A stretch of DNA of 64,000 nt, from positions 124,001 to 188,000 of the forward strand of contig NZ_JBLGTV010000003.1 in assembly GCF_047468865.1 (NCBI RefSeq), written 5' to 3'. A model generated the notes under the pieces. It ran no database searches and had not been told where the DNA came from. It saw nothing but the letters and a program-made list of their open reading frames with translations. Position numbers and translations under genes: made by a program. The first letter of the stretch is position 1, and every line of letters begins with the position of its first letter. This stretch comes from Castellaniella hirudinis_A. Lineage in GTDB: Bacteria; Pseudomonadota; Gammaproteobacteria; Burkholderiales; Burkholderiaceae_B. Shown here in pieces: positions 33,328 to 42,024 of this stretch.

Positions 33328-34061
33328 TGTTGGACTTTAATTCTTCAGCCACGCTCTCCGAACGGCTCCAGGCCTTGGTCGACGCAGCACTCGAAGCCAA
33401 AGATGTGGCCACGCCTGCTCGGGATTATCTGGGCGCATCGCGCCTTGGCGTGGTCTGCGAACGCGCCTTGCAGTACGAGTACGCCCACGCCTCAGTCGAT
33501 CACGGTCGGGGATTTTCGGGGCGCATCCTGCGTATTTTCGAGCGCGGTCACGTCATGGAAGACATGATGATCCGCTGGCTGCGGCTGGCTGGTTTCGTCC
33601 TCAAAACCGAGGGTAAGGACGGCCAGCAGTTCGGTTTCGCGGTCGCGGGCGGTCGTATGCGCGGTCATTGCGACGGTGTCCTCGTGGGCGGGCCTGAAGG
33701 CTTTGCGTACCCAGCCCTCTGGGAGAACAAGGCCTTGGGCAATAAGTCATGGACAGATCTGGTCAAAAAAGGTCTGGCCATCTCCAAACCTGTGTATGCC
33801 GCCCAGGTCGCCGTCTACCAGGCGTATCTGGATCTGCACGCAAACCCGGCGATCTTCACCGCGATCAACGCCGACACGATGGAGATTTATACCGAGGCCG
33901 TGCCATTTGATGCGGCGCTTGCGCAAAAGATGTCGGACCGTGCCGTGAAGGTGATTTCGGCCACCGAAGCGGGCGAACAGCTGCCACGCGCCTTCCACGA
34001 CCCCACCCATTTTGAATGCCGGATGTGCCCCTGGCAGGACCGGTGCTGGAGCAAGCCATGA
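33327..34061 (+). CDS. Cas4/RecB-like Fe-S nuclease of the phage
   Basis: A 244-residue PD-(D/E)XK exonuclease. Cys44 (LGVVCERALQ) and the C-terminal cluster Cys231-x2-Cys234-x5-Cys240 (ECRMCPWQDRCW) are placed like the four 4Fe-4S ligands of Cas4 and AddB nucleases. The nuclease core is GHCDGVLVG, then ALWENKALGNKSW and AAQVAVYQAYLD. It probably processes DNA ends in element replication or recombination. ATG 33327 follows GGAGGG and shares a base with the previous stop; no CRISPR genes are near. Confidence 0.83.
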   Translation: MLDFNSSATLSERLQALVDAALEAKDVATPARDYLGASRLGVVCERALQYEYAHASVDHGRGFSGRILRIFERGHVMEDMMIRWLRLAGFVLKTEGKDGQQFGFAVAGGRMRGHCDGVLVGGPEGFAYPALWENKALGNKSWTDLVKKGLAISKPVYAAQVAVYQAYLDLHANPAIFTAINADTMEIYTEAVPFDAALAQKMSDRAVKVISATEAGEQLPRAFHDPTHFECRMCPWQDRCWSKP

Positions 34062-34306
34062 CAGATCCCTTCTTTGTAAACCAACTGCTGCGTGAACGGT
34101 TCATCGATGCACAGGAAGCCTCGCACTGCCTGAACCTGCCGCTGTACTGGCTCACCCACGTCAAGGAACGCCGTGCTCGCGGCATCCCCCACTATCGGGT
34201 GGGCAAGCTGCTGCGCTTCAAGTTACAGGAACTCGAAGCCTGGATGGCCAGCCAGCAGGTCGGCACCGCCAACGTCCCGGAGGGCCGCGATGCTGGACTT
34301 CAATGA
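34058..34306 (+). CDS. Small HTH DNA-binding protein
   Basis: An 82-residue protein (MTDPFFVNQLLRERFIDAQEASHCLNLPLYWLTHVKERRA) with the excisionase-like helix-turn-helix pattern ending HYRVGKLLRFKLQELEAWM. Its ATG overlaps the nuclease stop by four bases, and its 3' end overlaps the primase-helicase start by 17 bases. It may be an early regulator. Confidence 0.72.
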   Translation: MTDPFFVNQLLRERFIDAQEASHCLNLPLYWLTHVKERRARGIPHYRVGKLLRFKLQELEAWMASQQVGTANVPEGRDAGLQ

Positions 34307-36554
34307 TGCTGTGGCACCCGAGGCAGTTCAACCACTGGATCGAAACGCCATTCACAGCGATTTGATGGCTCGCCTGGAATCTGTGCTGGGCACGCTGTTC
34401 CCTGCTGGAAAAATCCGTCAAGGGCGATTTTGTATTGGGGACACCTTCGGCTCCGAGGGTGAAAGCCTGGAGGTCGTACTCGCGGGCGAAAAGGCAGGCC
34501 TGTGGACAGATCGGGCCACGGGAGATGGCGGCGATATTTTCGATCTCATTGCCCTGCAGGCCGGAGTCAACGCCAGTGTCGATTTCGGGGCGGTATTAAG
34601 CCTTGCAGCAGACCTTGCGGGTCACATCCCAGTGAGTCCGACCACGCCAGCACGGCGTGAGCCACCGACGGATGACTTGGGGCCGGTCACAGCCAAGTGG
34701 GATTATCAAGACGCAGATGGCAGGCTGATCGCCGTGGTCTACCGCTACGACCCGCCCGGGCGCAAGAAGGAGTTTCGTCCCTGGGATACCGTGCGGCGCA
34801 AGATGATGGCCCCAGATCCGAGGCCACTCTACAACCAGCCAGGGCTGCTGGCCGCAGATCATCTGATCCTGGTCGAGGGTGAAAAATGCGCTCAGGCCTT
34901 GATCGATTCCGAGTTTGTGGCCACCACCGCCATGAACGGAGCCAAGGCTCCGGTCGAGAAAACTGACTGGACTCCGCTGGCGGGCAAAGCTGTGGTGATT
35001 TGGCCCGACCGCGATAAACCGGGCTGGGAGTACGCCACGGCAGCCGCCCAGGCGGCACTGTCAGCCGGTGCCACCTCGTGTGATGTGCTCTTGCCCCCTG
35101 ATGATCAGCCCGATGGCTGGGATGCGGCTGACGCACTGGCTGAAGGGTTCGATGTGGCAGGCTTCATCGCCAATGGGCCACGCATGAACATGAAGCCCAT
35201 GACCTCTACGCCTACGCAAGAGGCCAGTGTCTGGGCCACCGACGATGCGCTGGCCTTGGCTTTCACAGAAACCTACGCCGAGGACTGGTGCTATGTCGCC
35301 GCCTGGGGCAAGTGGCTGGTGTGGGATGCCCGACGCTGGCAGGCAGACGACACACTCTTGGTCAGGCACCTCATCCGGGCGGTTTGCCGGGACGCCGCCA
35401 CAGCAGCCAGCTCACACCGCCTCGCCGCGAAACTGGCTGCCAGCGGCACCGTGGGCGGCGTGGAAGCGCTGGCTCGCACCGACCGACGTCACGCCGCGAC
35501 GGCCAACGAATGGGATTCTGACCTCTGGCTTTTAAATACGCCAGGCGGCATGGTGAACTTGCGCACCGGATGCATTCAAGCGCACGACCGAGCCGAGCGC
35601 ATGACCAAGATTACGACAGCCACCCCGAAGGGCGACGCACCCCTTTGGCGGTCATTTCTGGACGATGTTACCGGTGCTAATCGAGACCTTCAGGACTATC
35701 TGCAGCGGATCGTGGGCTACTGCTTGACGGGAGCCACATCAGCACACGCACTGTTCTTTTTGTACGGCACCGGTGCCAATGGCAAGTCCGTCTTTGTGAA
35801 CGTAATTTCCACGATTCTCGGTGATTACGCAGCCAATGCAGCCATGGACACCTTCATGGATACCCGAGGGGATCGCCACCCGACCGATCTGGCAGGCCTT
35901 CGTGGCGCACGGTTCGTGTCATCCATCGAGACCGAACAGGGGCGTCGCTGGAACGAGTCTAAGGTCAAAGCCATCACGGGTGGCGACAAGATCTCGGCAC
36001 GGTTCATGCGCCAGGATTTTTTCGAGTACACGCCGCAATTCAAGCTCGTCATCGCGGGCAACCACAAGCCTTCCATTCGCAACGTCGATGAGGCCATGCG
36101 TCGTCGCCTGCACCTGATCCCGTTCACGGTCACGGTGCCCCCGGATCGGCGTGATGGCCAGTTGACCGAAAAGCTGCTTGCCGAGCGCGACGGCATTCTT
36201 GCCTGGGCCGTGGCCGGGTGCCTAGCCTGGCAACGAGAGGGATTAAAGCCCCCGGCGGTGGTCGTTCAGGCCACGGATGAATACTTCGAAGCCGAGGATG
36301 CCATGGGTCGTTGGCTGGATGAAAGGTGTGCGCTTGCGGTCAGTGAAAAATCGCTCACCGCTGAACTATTTTCCGACTGGAAGCGCTGGGCCGATGACGC
36401 TGGTGAGTTTGTCGGCTCCCAGCGCAGGTTCTCCGAGCAGCTGATCGCCAAGGGCATCCAGAAGTGGCGCAACCCCAATGGCATTCGTGGCTTTCAGGGT
36501 ATTGGCCTGAAGTACCCGCCAGCACCCGCGTACACCCCCTATGCCGATAACTGA
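34290..36554 (+). CDS. Phage primase-helicase (D5/gp4-type)
   Basis: A 754-residue replication protein. The N-terminal part holds a primase-like region with GDGGDIFDLIALQAG and a Toprim-like LILVEGEKCAQALI, VIWPDRDKPGWEYA. The C-terminal part is a D5-type SF3 helicase: Walker A FLYGTGANGKSVFVN near residue 488, FVSSIETEQGRRWNE, LVIAGNHKPSI and RRRLHLIPFTVTVP. It would prime and unwind the element's own DNA, so the element replicates autonomously after induction. The start is ATG 34290 after GGAGGG. Confidence 0.9.
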   Translation: MLDFNDAVAPEAVQPLDRNAIHSDLMARLESVLGTLFPAGKIRQGRFCIGDTFGSEGESLEVVLAGEKAGLWTDRATGDGGDIFDLIALQAGVNASVDFGAVLSLAADLAGHIPVSPTTPARREPPTDDLGPVTAKWDYQDADGRLIAVVYRYDPPGRKKEFRPWDTVRRKMMAPDPRPLYNQPGLLAADHLILVEGEKCAQALIDSEFVATTAMNGAKAPVEKTDWTPLAGKAVVIWPDRDKPGWEYATAAAQAALSAGATSCDVLLPPDDQPDGWDAADALAEGFDVAGFIANGPRMNMKPMTSTPTQEASVWATDDALALAFTETYAEDWCYVAAWGKWLVWDARRWQADDTLLVRHLIRAVCRDAATAASSHRLAAKLAASGTVGGVEALARTDRRHAATANEWDSDLWLLNTPGGMVNLRTGCIQAHDRAERMTKITTATPKGDAPLWRSFLDDVTGANRDLQDYLQRIVGYCLTGATSAHALFFLYGTGANGKSVFVNVISTILGDYAANAAMDTFMDTRGDRHPTDLAGLRGARFVSSIETEQGRRWNESKVKAITGGDKISARFMRQDFFEYTPQFKLVIAGNHKPSIRNVDEAMRRRLHLIPFTVTVPPDRRDGQLTEKLLAERDGILAWAVAGCLAWQREGLKPPAVVVQATDEYFEAEDAMGRWLDERCALAVSEKSLTAELFSDWKRWADDAGEFVGSQRRFSEQLIAKGIQKWRNPNGIRGFQGIGLKYPPAPAYTPYADN

Positions 36555-36686
36555 CGAGCCAGACACATCGGTCTGACGCAGCTGACGCTGCTACTGATTT
36601 ACTCGCTACGCCTGCGCGTATACACGCACGTAAGTGGGTTAACCGGGAACTGTGTCATCTGCGTCAGGCAACACAAGGACACGACC

Positions 36687-37151
36687 ATGATCACTACAAT
36701 CCTCGCCCTGGATTTGGGCACTACCACCGGCTGGGCACTGCGCCTGCCAGACGGCACGACCACCAGTGGCACCGAGTCGTTTCGCCTGCAACGCTTTGAG
36801 GGCGGTGGCATGCGCTACCTGCGATTTCGCCGCTGGTTATCCGAACTGCTGCAAACAGCCGATGCTATCCACGCGATCTACTTCGAGGAAGTCCGGCGGC
36901 ATGCCGGAGTGGACGCCGCCCACGCCTACGGTGGGTTTCTGGCCCACTTAACTGCCTGGTGCGAACACCACAACATCGCCTATGCGGGTGTGCCGGTGGG
37001 CACCATCAAAAAACACGCCACCGGCAAAGGCAATGCAGGCAAGGCAGCGGTCATTGCCGCCACCCGGTCGTGGGGCTTTGATCCGGCAGACGACAACGAA
37101 GCCGATGCGCTGGCCATTCTGCACTGGGCACTTGCCACACAGGAGGGCTGA
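36687..37151 (+). CDS. RuvC-like Holliday junction resolvase
   Basis: A 154-residue RNase H-fold protein with Asp9 in LALDLGTTTGWA, a central acidic strand YFEEVRRHAG and a C-terminal DDNEADALAILHW, matching the four-carboxylate RuvC site. It would cut branched DNA during replication or packaging. The 132-bp gap before it carries no gene. It ends at TGA, followed by a DUF6362 gene starting two bases later. Confidence 0.83.
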   Translation: MITTILALDLGTTTGWALRLPDGTTTSGTESFRLQRFEGGGMRYLRFRRWLSELLQTADAIHAIYFEEVRRHAGVDAAHAYGGFLAHLTAWCEHHNIAYAGVPVGTIKKHATGKGNAGKAAVIAATRSWGFDPADDNEADALAILHWALATQEG

Positions 37152-37152
37152 T

Positions 37153-37548
37153 GTGGCAGATCAATGGACCGTAGAACAGGTTGCGCTGCTCCTTGAGCAG
37201 GCCGCCGATACCGCGAGGCGCCTGCCTGCAGTACGGGTGCAAGGACACTTCAGCGTGTGGCCAACCATCGTTCGCACCGCCTGGGAGGCGCTCGCCGCAG
37301 ACGATCCACCCGAGCGTCACTTTCCACCGTCGCCTGCCGCCATCGATCAGATGCTGGAGACTATGCGCTGGGTGCAGTGGCTCGAACCTGCTGCCCGTCA
37401 TCTCGTGTGGATGCGTGCCCGGGGCACTGTCTGGTCGGTCATCTGCAAACGCACCGGATACAGCCGAACCACAGCATGGCGCAAATGGCAGGCGGCGTTG
37501 ATGATCATCGCAAACAATCTCAACGAACAAAATCGGAATTGTGCGTGA
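37153..37548 (+). CDS. DUF6362-like phage protein
   Basis: A 131-residue protein (VADQWTVEQVALLLEQAADTARRL) with PSPAAIDQMLETMRWVQWLEP and a C-terminal helix-turn-helix-like VWSVICKRTGYSRTTAWRKWQAAL. GTG 37153 is two bases after the resolvase stop and follows AGGAGGGCTGAT. Its place just before packaging genes and its HTH suggest a late regulator; this is inference. The 37549-37803 gap after it holds no recognised feature. Confidence 0.65.
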   Translation: MADQWTVEQVALLLEQAADTARRLPAVRVQGHFSVWPTIVRTAWEALAADDPPERHFPPSPAAIDQMLETMRWVQWLEPAARHLVWMRARGTVWSVICKRTGYSRTTAWRKWQAALMIIANNLNEQNRNCA

Positions 37549-37803
37549 AGCGCAGTAGATGCCGCACTCTCTGCGCGATTATGAGTATTTATACGGCAAT
37601 CTGGCAGCGAAACACTTTCGGGTTTTTTGCGTAGAATTTCAGCTATCTTCTGGACAGAATTGCGGGTGGCAAGGAAACCGCGTCACTCGCACTGTTCAGA
37701 AGTCCAAATTCAAGTGCGGCGGCACTATTCCACACGACTTGGCTTTTTCACGGTCAATGCCATACTGGTTAAAACTCGACACCAAGAGATCAAGCCAGTG
37801 ACC

Positions 37804-38106
37804 ATGCCGCACTATATCCAATGCCCTGACGATAACGCCGATATCCCTGCTGGCGTAGACCATGTTCCGGCGTTGATGCTAAACCCTGATGCCCCACCCG
37901 AAGTCATCTTGGCCGCAGCGAGTGCCAGGGTATTGCGGATGATGCAGACCCTTGAAACCTACACCATGATCCCGACCGACGAAATCGAATCCGCGCTCGA
38001 TCTCACAGCCATGCATGCCAGCATGACGGCATTGCACAATCAGACAAGCGAGGTACATCAAATTCTCGCGGGCTGCATCCAGCAACTGGCAGATCAAGCG
38101 CCGTAG
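37804..38106 (+). CDS. Small phage protein, unrecognised
   Basis: A 100-residue protein starting MPHYIQCPDDNADIPAG, acidic with a helical second half (VILAAASARVLRMMQTLETYT, LDLTAMHASMTALHNQTSEVHQILAGCIQQLADQ). No family recognised. It stands alone between a 255-bp gap and a strong terminator. Confidence 0.6.
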   Translation: MPHYIQCPDDNADIPAGVDHVPALMLNPDAPPEVILAAASARVLRMMQTLETYTMIPTDEIESALDLTAMHASMTALHNQTSEVHQILAGCIQQLADQAP

Positions 38107-38135
38107 CGCAGATCTATACCAACTCCCCACATCGC

Positions 38136-38168
38136 ACCCACCCAGACACTGTCTCGGTGGGTTTTTTT
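38136..38168 (+). terminator. Rho-independent terminator of the early operon
   Basis: ACCCACC 38136-38142 pairs with GGTGGGT 38156-38162; inside, AGAC and GTCT pair again around ACT. A seven-T run follows. This is the strongest terminator in the element and separates replication genes from the methyltransferase. Confidence 0.85.
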
Positions 38169-38189
38169 ATGCCCACTGAATCCGCCACC

Positions 38190-39443
38190 ATGTCTGACCT
38201 AAAAATCGAATACCGTCGCACCGAATCGCTGATTCCATACGCCCGTAATGCCAGAACGCATAGTGACGCACAGGTGGCGCAGATCGCGGCCTCCATCCGA
38301 GAGTTCGGGTTCAACAATCCAGTGCTGGTCGACGGGCGCTACGGCATCATCGCAGGTCACGGTCGGGTGCTCGCGGCACGAAAACTCAACATGGAGGAAG
38401 TCCCAGTCATTGAACTCGCACATCTGACTGATAACCAGCGCCGAGCCTATATCCTGGCCGACAACCAGCTTGCACAAAACGCGGGCTGGGATGAAGAACT
38501 GTTGAGTCTGGAACTGGCTGAACTGAAGTCGCTGGACATGGACCTGGATCTGCTTGGCTTTGCCAATGAAGAAATCGACCGCCTGCTTAATGGCACCGAT
38601 GAAGACAAGCAAGGTCTGACAGACGATGATGCAGTCCCCGAGGTGGCCGAGGACACCATCACAAAGCTGGGCGATATTTGGGTCTTGGGCAACCACCGCG
38701 TGCTATGCGGGGACGCAACCAAGCCAGAAGCCTACAAGGCTCTGCTGGGCGATGAACTTGCAGACATGGCCTTCACTGATCCGCCATATAACGTGAACTA
38801 TGCCAACTCCGCCAAAGACAAGCTGCGTGGCAAGAACCGCCCGATCCTGAACGACGACTTAGGCGATGATTTCCAAGGGTTCCTAACAGCTACCTGCACG
38901 AATCTGCTGTCCGTAACCAAGGGCGCTGCCTACATTGCCATGTCCTCATCGGAACTGGCCACCCTGCAAGCGGCATTTCGGGCGGCAGGCGGCAAGTGGT
39001 CGACGTTCATCATCTGGGCCAAGAACACTTTTACCCTGGGCCGCGCTGACTATCAGCGTCAATACGAACCGATCCTCTACGGCTGGAAGGATGGCACTGA
39101 CCACTTCTGGTGCGGTGCCCGCGATCAAGGGGACGTCTGGCAGATCAAAAAACCCGCCAAAAACGATCTGCACCCGACGATGAAACCGGTGGAACTGGTC
39201 GAACGAGCCGTGCGCAACAGCAGCAAAACCCGAGACGTCGTGCTCGATCCCTTCGGAGGCTCCGGCACCACGGTCATTGCCTGCGAGAAGGCGACACGCC
39301 ACGCTCGCGTGATTGAACTGGATCCGAAGTACGTGGACGTGATCGTGCGTCGCTGGCAAGACTTCACAGGCGAGAAAGCCACCCGCAAAGCGGATGGCAT
39401 GGTGTTTGATGACCTGACGGTGGACGCAGTCGGCCAGGCGTGA
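38190..39443 (+). CDS. ParB-domain site-specific DNA methyltransferase
   Basis: A 417-residue two-part protein. Residues 1-130 are a ParB/Srx-like domain (NARTHSDAQVAQIAASIREFGF, GIIAGHGRVLAARKL). The rest is an N6/N4-type methyltransferase with DPPYNV in FTDPPYNVNYA and the AdoMet loop LDPFGGSGTTVIACE, in the beta-class order. Such fusions are frequent in prophages and protect element DNA from host restriction. ATG 38190 (MSDLKIEYR) is preferred; ATG 38169 falls inside the terminator T-run. Partner restriction enzyme: none adjacent. Confidence 0.87.
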   Translation: MSDLKIEYRRTESLIPYARNARTHSDAQVAQIAASIREFGFNNPVLVDGRYGIIAGHGRVLAARKLNMEEVPVIELAHLTDNQRRAYILADNQLAQNAGWDEELLSLELAELKSLDMDLDLLGFANEEIDRLLNGTDEDKQGLTDDDAVPEVAEDTITKLGDIWVLGNHRVLCGDATKPEAYKALLGDELADMAFTDPPYNVNYANSAKDKLRGKNRPILNDDLGDDFQGFLTATCTNLLSVTKGAAYIAMSSSELATLQAAFRAAGGKWSTFIIWAKNTFTLGRADYQRQYEPILYGWKDGTDHFWCGARDQGDVWQIKKPAKNDLHPTMKPVELVERAVRNSSKTRDVVLDPFGGSGTTVIACEKATRHARVIELDPKYVDVIVRRWQDFTGEKATRKADGMVFDDLTVDAVGQA

Positions 39444-39450
39444 CCAAGGG

Positions 39451-39894
39451 TCAGGCGCTGCGGTACACCCGGTCTTGCCCCTGCTGCTTCTCTGAAACGA
39501 CGGTGATGCCCCGCTTTCTGAGCGCTCCGGCAAAGGTGCCGCGCACCGTGTGTGCCTGCCAGCCGGTGGCATCCATGATCTGGGCGATGGTCACACCCTC
39601 TGGGCGGCAGAGCAAAGCGATCACCATCTCCTGCTTGGTGGTCTTGCGCAGGGGTTGCAGTGCCGCTGTCTGGGCACCTTGGGTCGGAGCGCAGCCCAGC
39701 GCGACGTAGCCCGCCTCGGTGATGATCCACCGGTTCTCAGTCGGGCAGATGATGTCTCGCGCAGCCAGGCTCGCCAGCACCTTTTGGCGGGCACCACCTT
39801 TGATGTTGTCAGGAAACCAGTCGATCTTGCCACCGCCGAAATTGATGGCGTGGGCCAGGACGGCGTGTTGTGTGGGGGTCAGTTTGCTGTTCAT
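39451..39894 (-). CDS. DUF3489 protein
   Basis: A 147-residue winged-helix-like protein (MNSKLTPTQHAVLAHAINFGGGKIDWFP) with KQEMVIALLCRPEGVTIAQIMDATGWQAHTVRGTFAGALRKRG in its C-terminal half, which is the DUF3489 hallmark. DUF3489 genes track with DUF2924-linked recombinases in proteobacterial elements. It lies on the minus strand between the methyltransferase and packaging genes. The start region (18 bases, 39890-39907) is identical to that of the next minus-strand gene. Confidence 0.82.
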   Translation of the reverse strand: MNSKLTPTQHAVLAHAINFGGGKIDWFPDNIKGGARQKVLASLAARDIICPTENRWIITEAGYVALGCAPTQGAQTAALQPLRKTTKQEMVIALLCRPEGVTIAQIMDATGWQAHTVRGTFAGALRKRGITVVSEKQQGQDRVYRSA

Positions 39895-39923
39895 GGTGTG
39901 CTCCGTGTCTGTTTCGTGGGGGC

Positions 39924-40145
39924 TTAGTTCGCGTATTCGCCCTGGCCGGTGATCCTGTCGGCAATGTCGGTCAGCTGGTTGAGGGTGAGGGTCAAGTCCC
40001 CCACGTTGGCCCAGTCGATGCGATCTGGGTCTGCCCCAAAGTGATCGTTTGCGGCCCCTTGCAAGATGGCCAGCTTTTCCTGGATGCTGATGACCAGTTC
40101 CACGTAGGCGTCAGTGGCTTGGGTGTTGGGGGTGCGGCTTTTCAT
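39924..40145 (-). CDS. Small protein, unrecognised
   Basis: A 73-residue protein starting MKSRTPNTQATDAYVELVISIQEKLAIL, helical, with IDWANVGDLTLTLNQLTDIADRI. ATG 40145 has GGAG at the usual distance. It is co-directional with and just upstream of the DUF3489 gene. No family recognised. Confidence 0.65.
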   Translation of the reverse strand: MKSRTPNTQATDAYVELVISIQEKLAILQGAANDHFGADPDRIDWANVGDLTLTLNQLTDIADRITGQGEYAN

Positions 40146-40241
40146 GGTGTGCTCCGTGGGTGGTGTGTTTCGACACCTCCATGAACGCTTCTTCTGATTG
40201 AGAAGCCAAGCCGATTCCGATTGTTTTTCAGAGAGTTTCGA

Positions 40242-40628
40242 TTGCCCCGTGCAGCACCATTGCCCTGCCGCCATCCCAGGTGCGGAAAGTTAGTCCAGGG
40301 CAGCGGCTTTTGCCCGCTGCACCAGGCAGATCGGCGTCAGTGGGACAATGCCCAGCAGGCGAGAGCGCGACGCAACCGACGTGGCCTGTCGACCAGCACG
40401 GCCCGCTGGCAGCGGCTGCGTCAGGTTGTATTGGGACGCGAACCACTATGCCGGATGTGTGTTGAGCAGGGCCGCGTCACGCTGGCCCGCGCAGTCGATC
40501 ATATCGATGGAGACTCGGGCAACAACGATTTCTCGAACCTGCAACCGCTGTGCCTGTCGTGCCACGCCCGCAAGACCAATCGCTTCGATGGTGGCTTTGG
40601 CAATCCGAAACGCCCGATGCGGCCCTGA
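40242..40628 (+). CDS. HNH endonuclease (packaging-associated)
   Basis: A 128-residue nuclease. The HNH core is AVDHIDGDSGNNDFSNLQPLCLSCHARKT, with zinc cysteines CRMC upstream and CLSC within it. HNH proteins beside terminase genes are needed for specific cos cleavage in HK97-like phages and in capsid-forming satellites. The start is TTG 40242, preceded by AGAGAG; TTG 40221 is an in-frame alternative. It is separated from the small terminase by one inserted gene. Confidence 0.83.
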   Translation: MPRAAPLPCRHPRCGKLVQGSGFCPLHQADRRQWDNAQQARARRNRRGLSTSTARWQRLRQVVLGREPLCRMCVEQGRVTLARAVDHIDGDSGNNDFSNLQPLCLSCHARKTNRFDGGFGNPKRPMRP

Positions 40629-40824
40629 TCTCAGCCTGATGGGGGCCTATAAACCCTACAACCGGGTTGCCAGAGACCGGCTGCTCAATCAAATTTTTGT
40701 GGCCGCGAAATAAACCATAGGGGGTTATCAGCATATTCGTTGGAAACCACCAGGAAACACTTGGAAAAAGCGGTGGCCTCGGTAATATGAACCTATCCAA
40801 AACCAATCAGTGATAGGGATAGGT

Positions 40825-41538
40825 ATGCCAAACATCGTTCTCATCAACGAGCCAAGGTACCAGGATGGCGTGCTTGAAGATCTGTCGGACGGGATGCTCC
40901 TATCTCTATGGACAAAACCTGACTTACGTCAGATCAATGCATACGTCCGGGGTTCAATTGGCGGACAGGGACTCGCGTTCTCGACATTCAAAGATCAGAA
41001 TCCGGTGTTGGCAACTGCCATGGAGGGGGGGTTGAGACCTGTCGCCCAGGTCTGCCGAAACGCAAATGGCCAGATTCACATCGAAGCAATCTGGCCCACC
41101 GAACAGGAAATAGAGGCGGAGCGTCTCCAGAGAGAACACGAGATTGCCGAGCACAGACGGCAATTTCTTAACGATATCCGCAAACCCTACAAGCCCAAAA
41201 GCACTCTGAAGGCCTGGGTCAGAACCACCGGCGACAAACCACTGCCGCTGTCAATGACAATGAGCCTGGTAGACCAGCCCATAGGCAGTTATGAAAAACA
41301 CGGTAGCGACGCCATACAGTTCGTGGCAGACGGCTTTGACCAGCCCATCTCTATATATGGGGATAAGGCCTACGCGACCAAGATCATTCGAGCATCGTTA
41401 TCCGGATTTAGGGTTACAGCGACCGTCATCACATCCATCGAAAAGCCGCAGTGGCTCAACGCATCGCCAACCTTTGAGGGCATCAAAACTTACCCTGCCG
41501 AGGTGGAGGTGTCGTACCACTCTCGTGATTCAACGTAA
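40825..41538 (+). CDS. Unrecognised protein inserted in the packaging block
   Basis: A 237-residue protein starting MPNIVLINEPRYQDGVLEDLSDGMLLSLW after AGGGATAGG. A charged helix (EQEIEAERLQREHEIAEHRRQ) divides two mixed regions. It is more AT-rich than the terminase genes and is preceded by a 196-bp gap (40629-40824), which suggests an independently expressed cargo gene (moron). No family recognised. Confidence 0.6.
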   Translation: MPNIVLINEPRYQDGVLEDLSDGMLLSLWTKPDLRQINAYVRGSIGGQGLAFSTFKDQNPVLATAMEGGLRPVAQVCRNANGQIHIEAIWPTEQEIEAERLQREHEIAEHRRQFLNDIRKPYKPKSTLKAWVRTTGDKPLPLSMTMSLVDQPIGSYEKHGSDAIQFVADGFDQPISIYGDKAYATKIIRASLSGFRVTATVITSIEKPQWLNASPTFEGIKTYPAEVEVSYHSRDST

Positions 41539-41559
41539 TTCAGCACCCAGCAATCACCC

Positions 41560-42021
41560 ATGCGAGGACGCAAACCCACCCCCACCGCACTGAAGATCAT
41601 CGCAGGCAACCCAGGCAAACGCCCGATCAATGCCCACGAACCCCAGCCTCGGTCAGACCTGGCAGCTGTGCCAGAATGGATGACGGAGCACCAGAAGGAT
41701 ATTTGGCGCGAGGTGGTCGAGCTCTCGCCACCAGGACTTCTGAAAGATGTCGACGCCTCAGTGTTCACGATCTGGGTGGTGGCCTTCGATCTATACCAGG
41801 AGGCCAGCGAAAAGCTCGCCCGCACAGGCATGCTCATCAAGGCTCCCAATACCGGCGTGCCCATGCAATCACCCTATCTGGCAATCGTGAACAAACAGGC
41901 ACAGCTCATGCTCAAAGCTGCCGCCGAGATGGGATTTACTCCGGCGTCACGGTCACGCGTCGTGGTCAAGCGTGACGCAGCCAAGGCCGATGATCCATGG
42001 AGCGCCATTGCGGGTGGATAG
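41560..42021 (+). CDS. Terminase small subunit (P27 family)
   Basis: A 153-residue protein with the P27-type N-terminus MRGRKPTPTALKIIAGNPGKRP and YLAIVNKQAQLMLKAAAEMGFTPASRSRV near the end, both standard for this family. It recognises the packaging site and presents DNA to the large subunit. In satellites the small terminase decides whose DNA is packaged. The large subunit gene is not immediate: a minus-strand DUF3024 gene lies between. Confidence 0.9.
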   Translation: MRGRKPTPTALKIIAGNPGKRPINAHEPQPRSDLAAVPEWMTEHQKDIWREVVELSPPGLLKDVDASVFTIWVVAFDLYQEASEKLARTGMLIKAPNTGVPMQSPYLAIVNKQAQLMLKAAAEMGFTPASRSRVVVKRDAAKADDPWSAIAGG

Positions 42022-42024
42022 CCA

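Noticed and set aside
33327..34061. Cas4 of a CRISPR adaptation module
   Set aside because: No cas1, cas2 or repeat array occurs in the window, and the gene is embedded in a phage replication operon, so it is a phage Fe-S nuclease.
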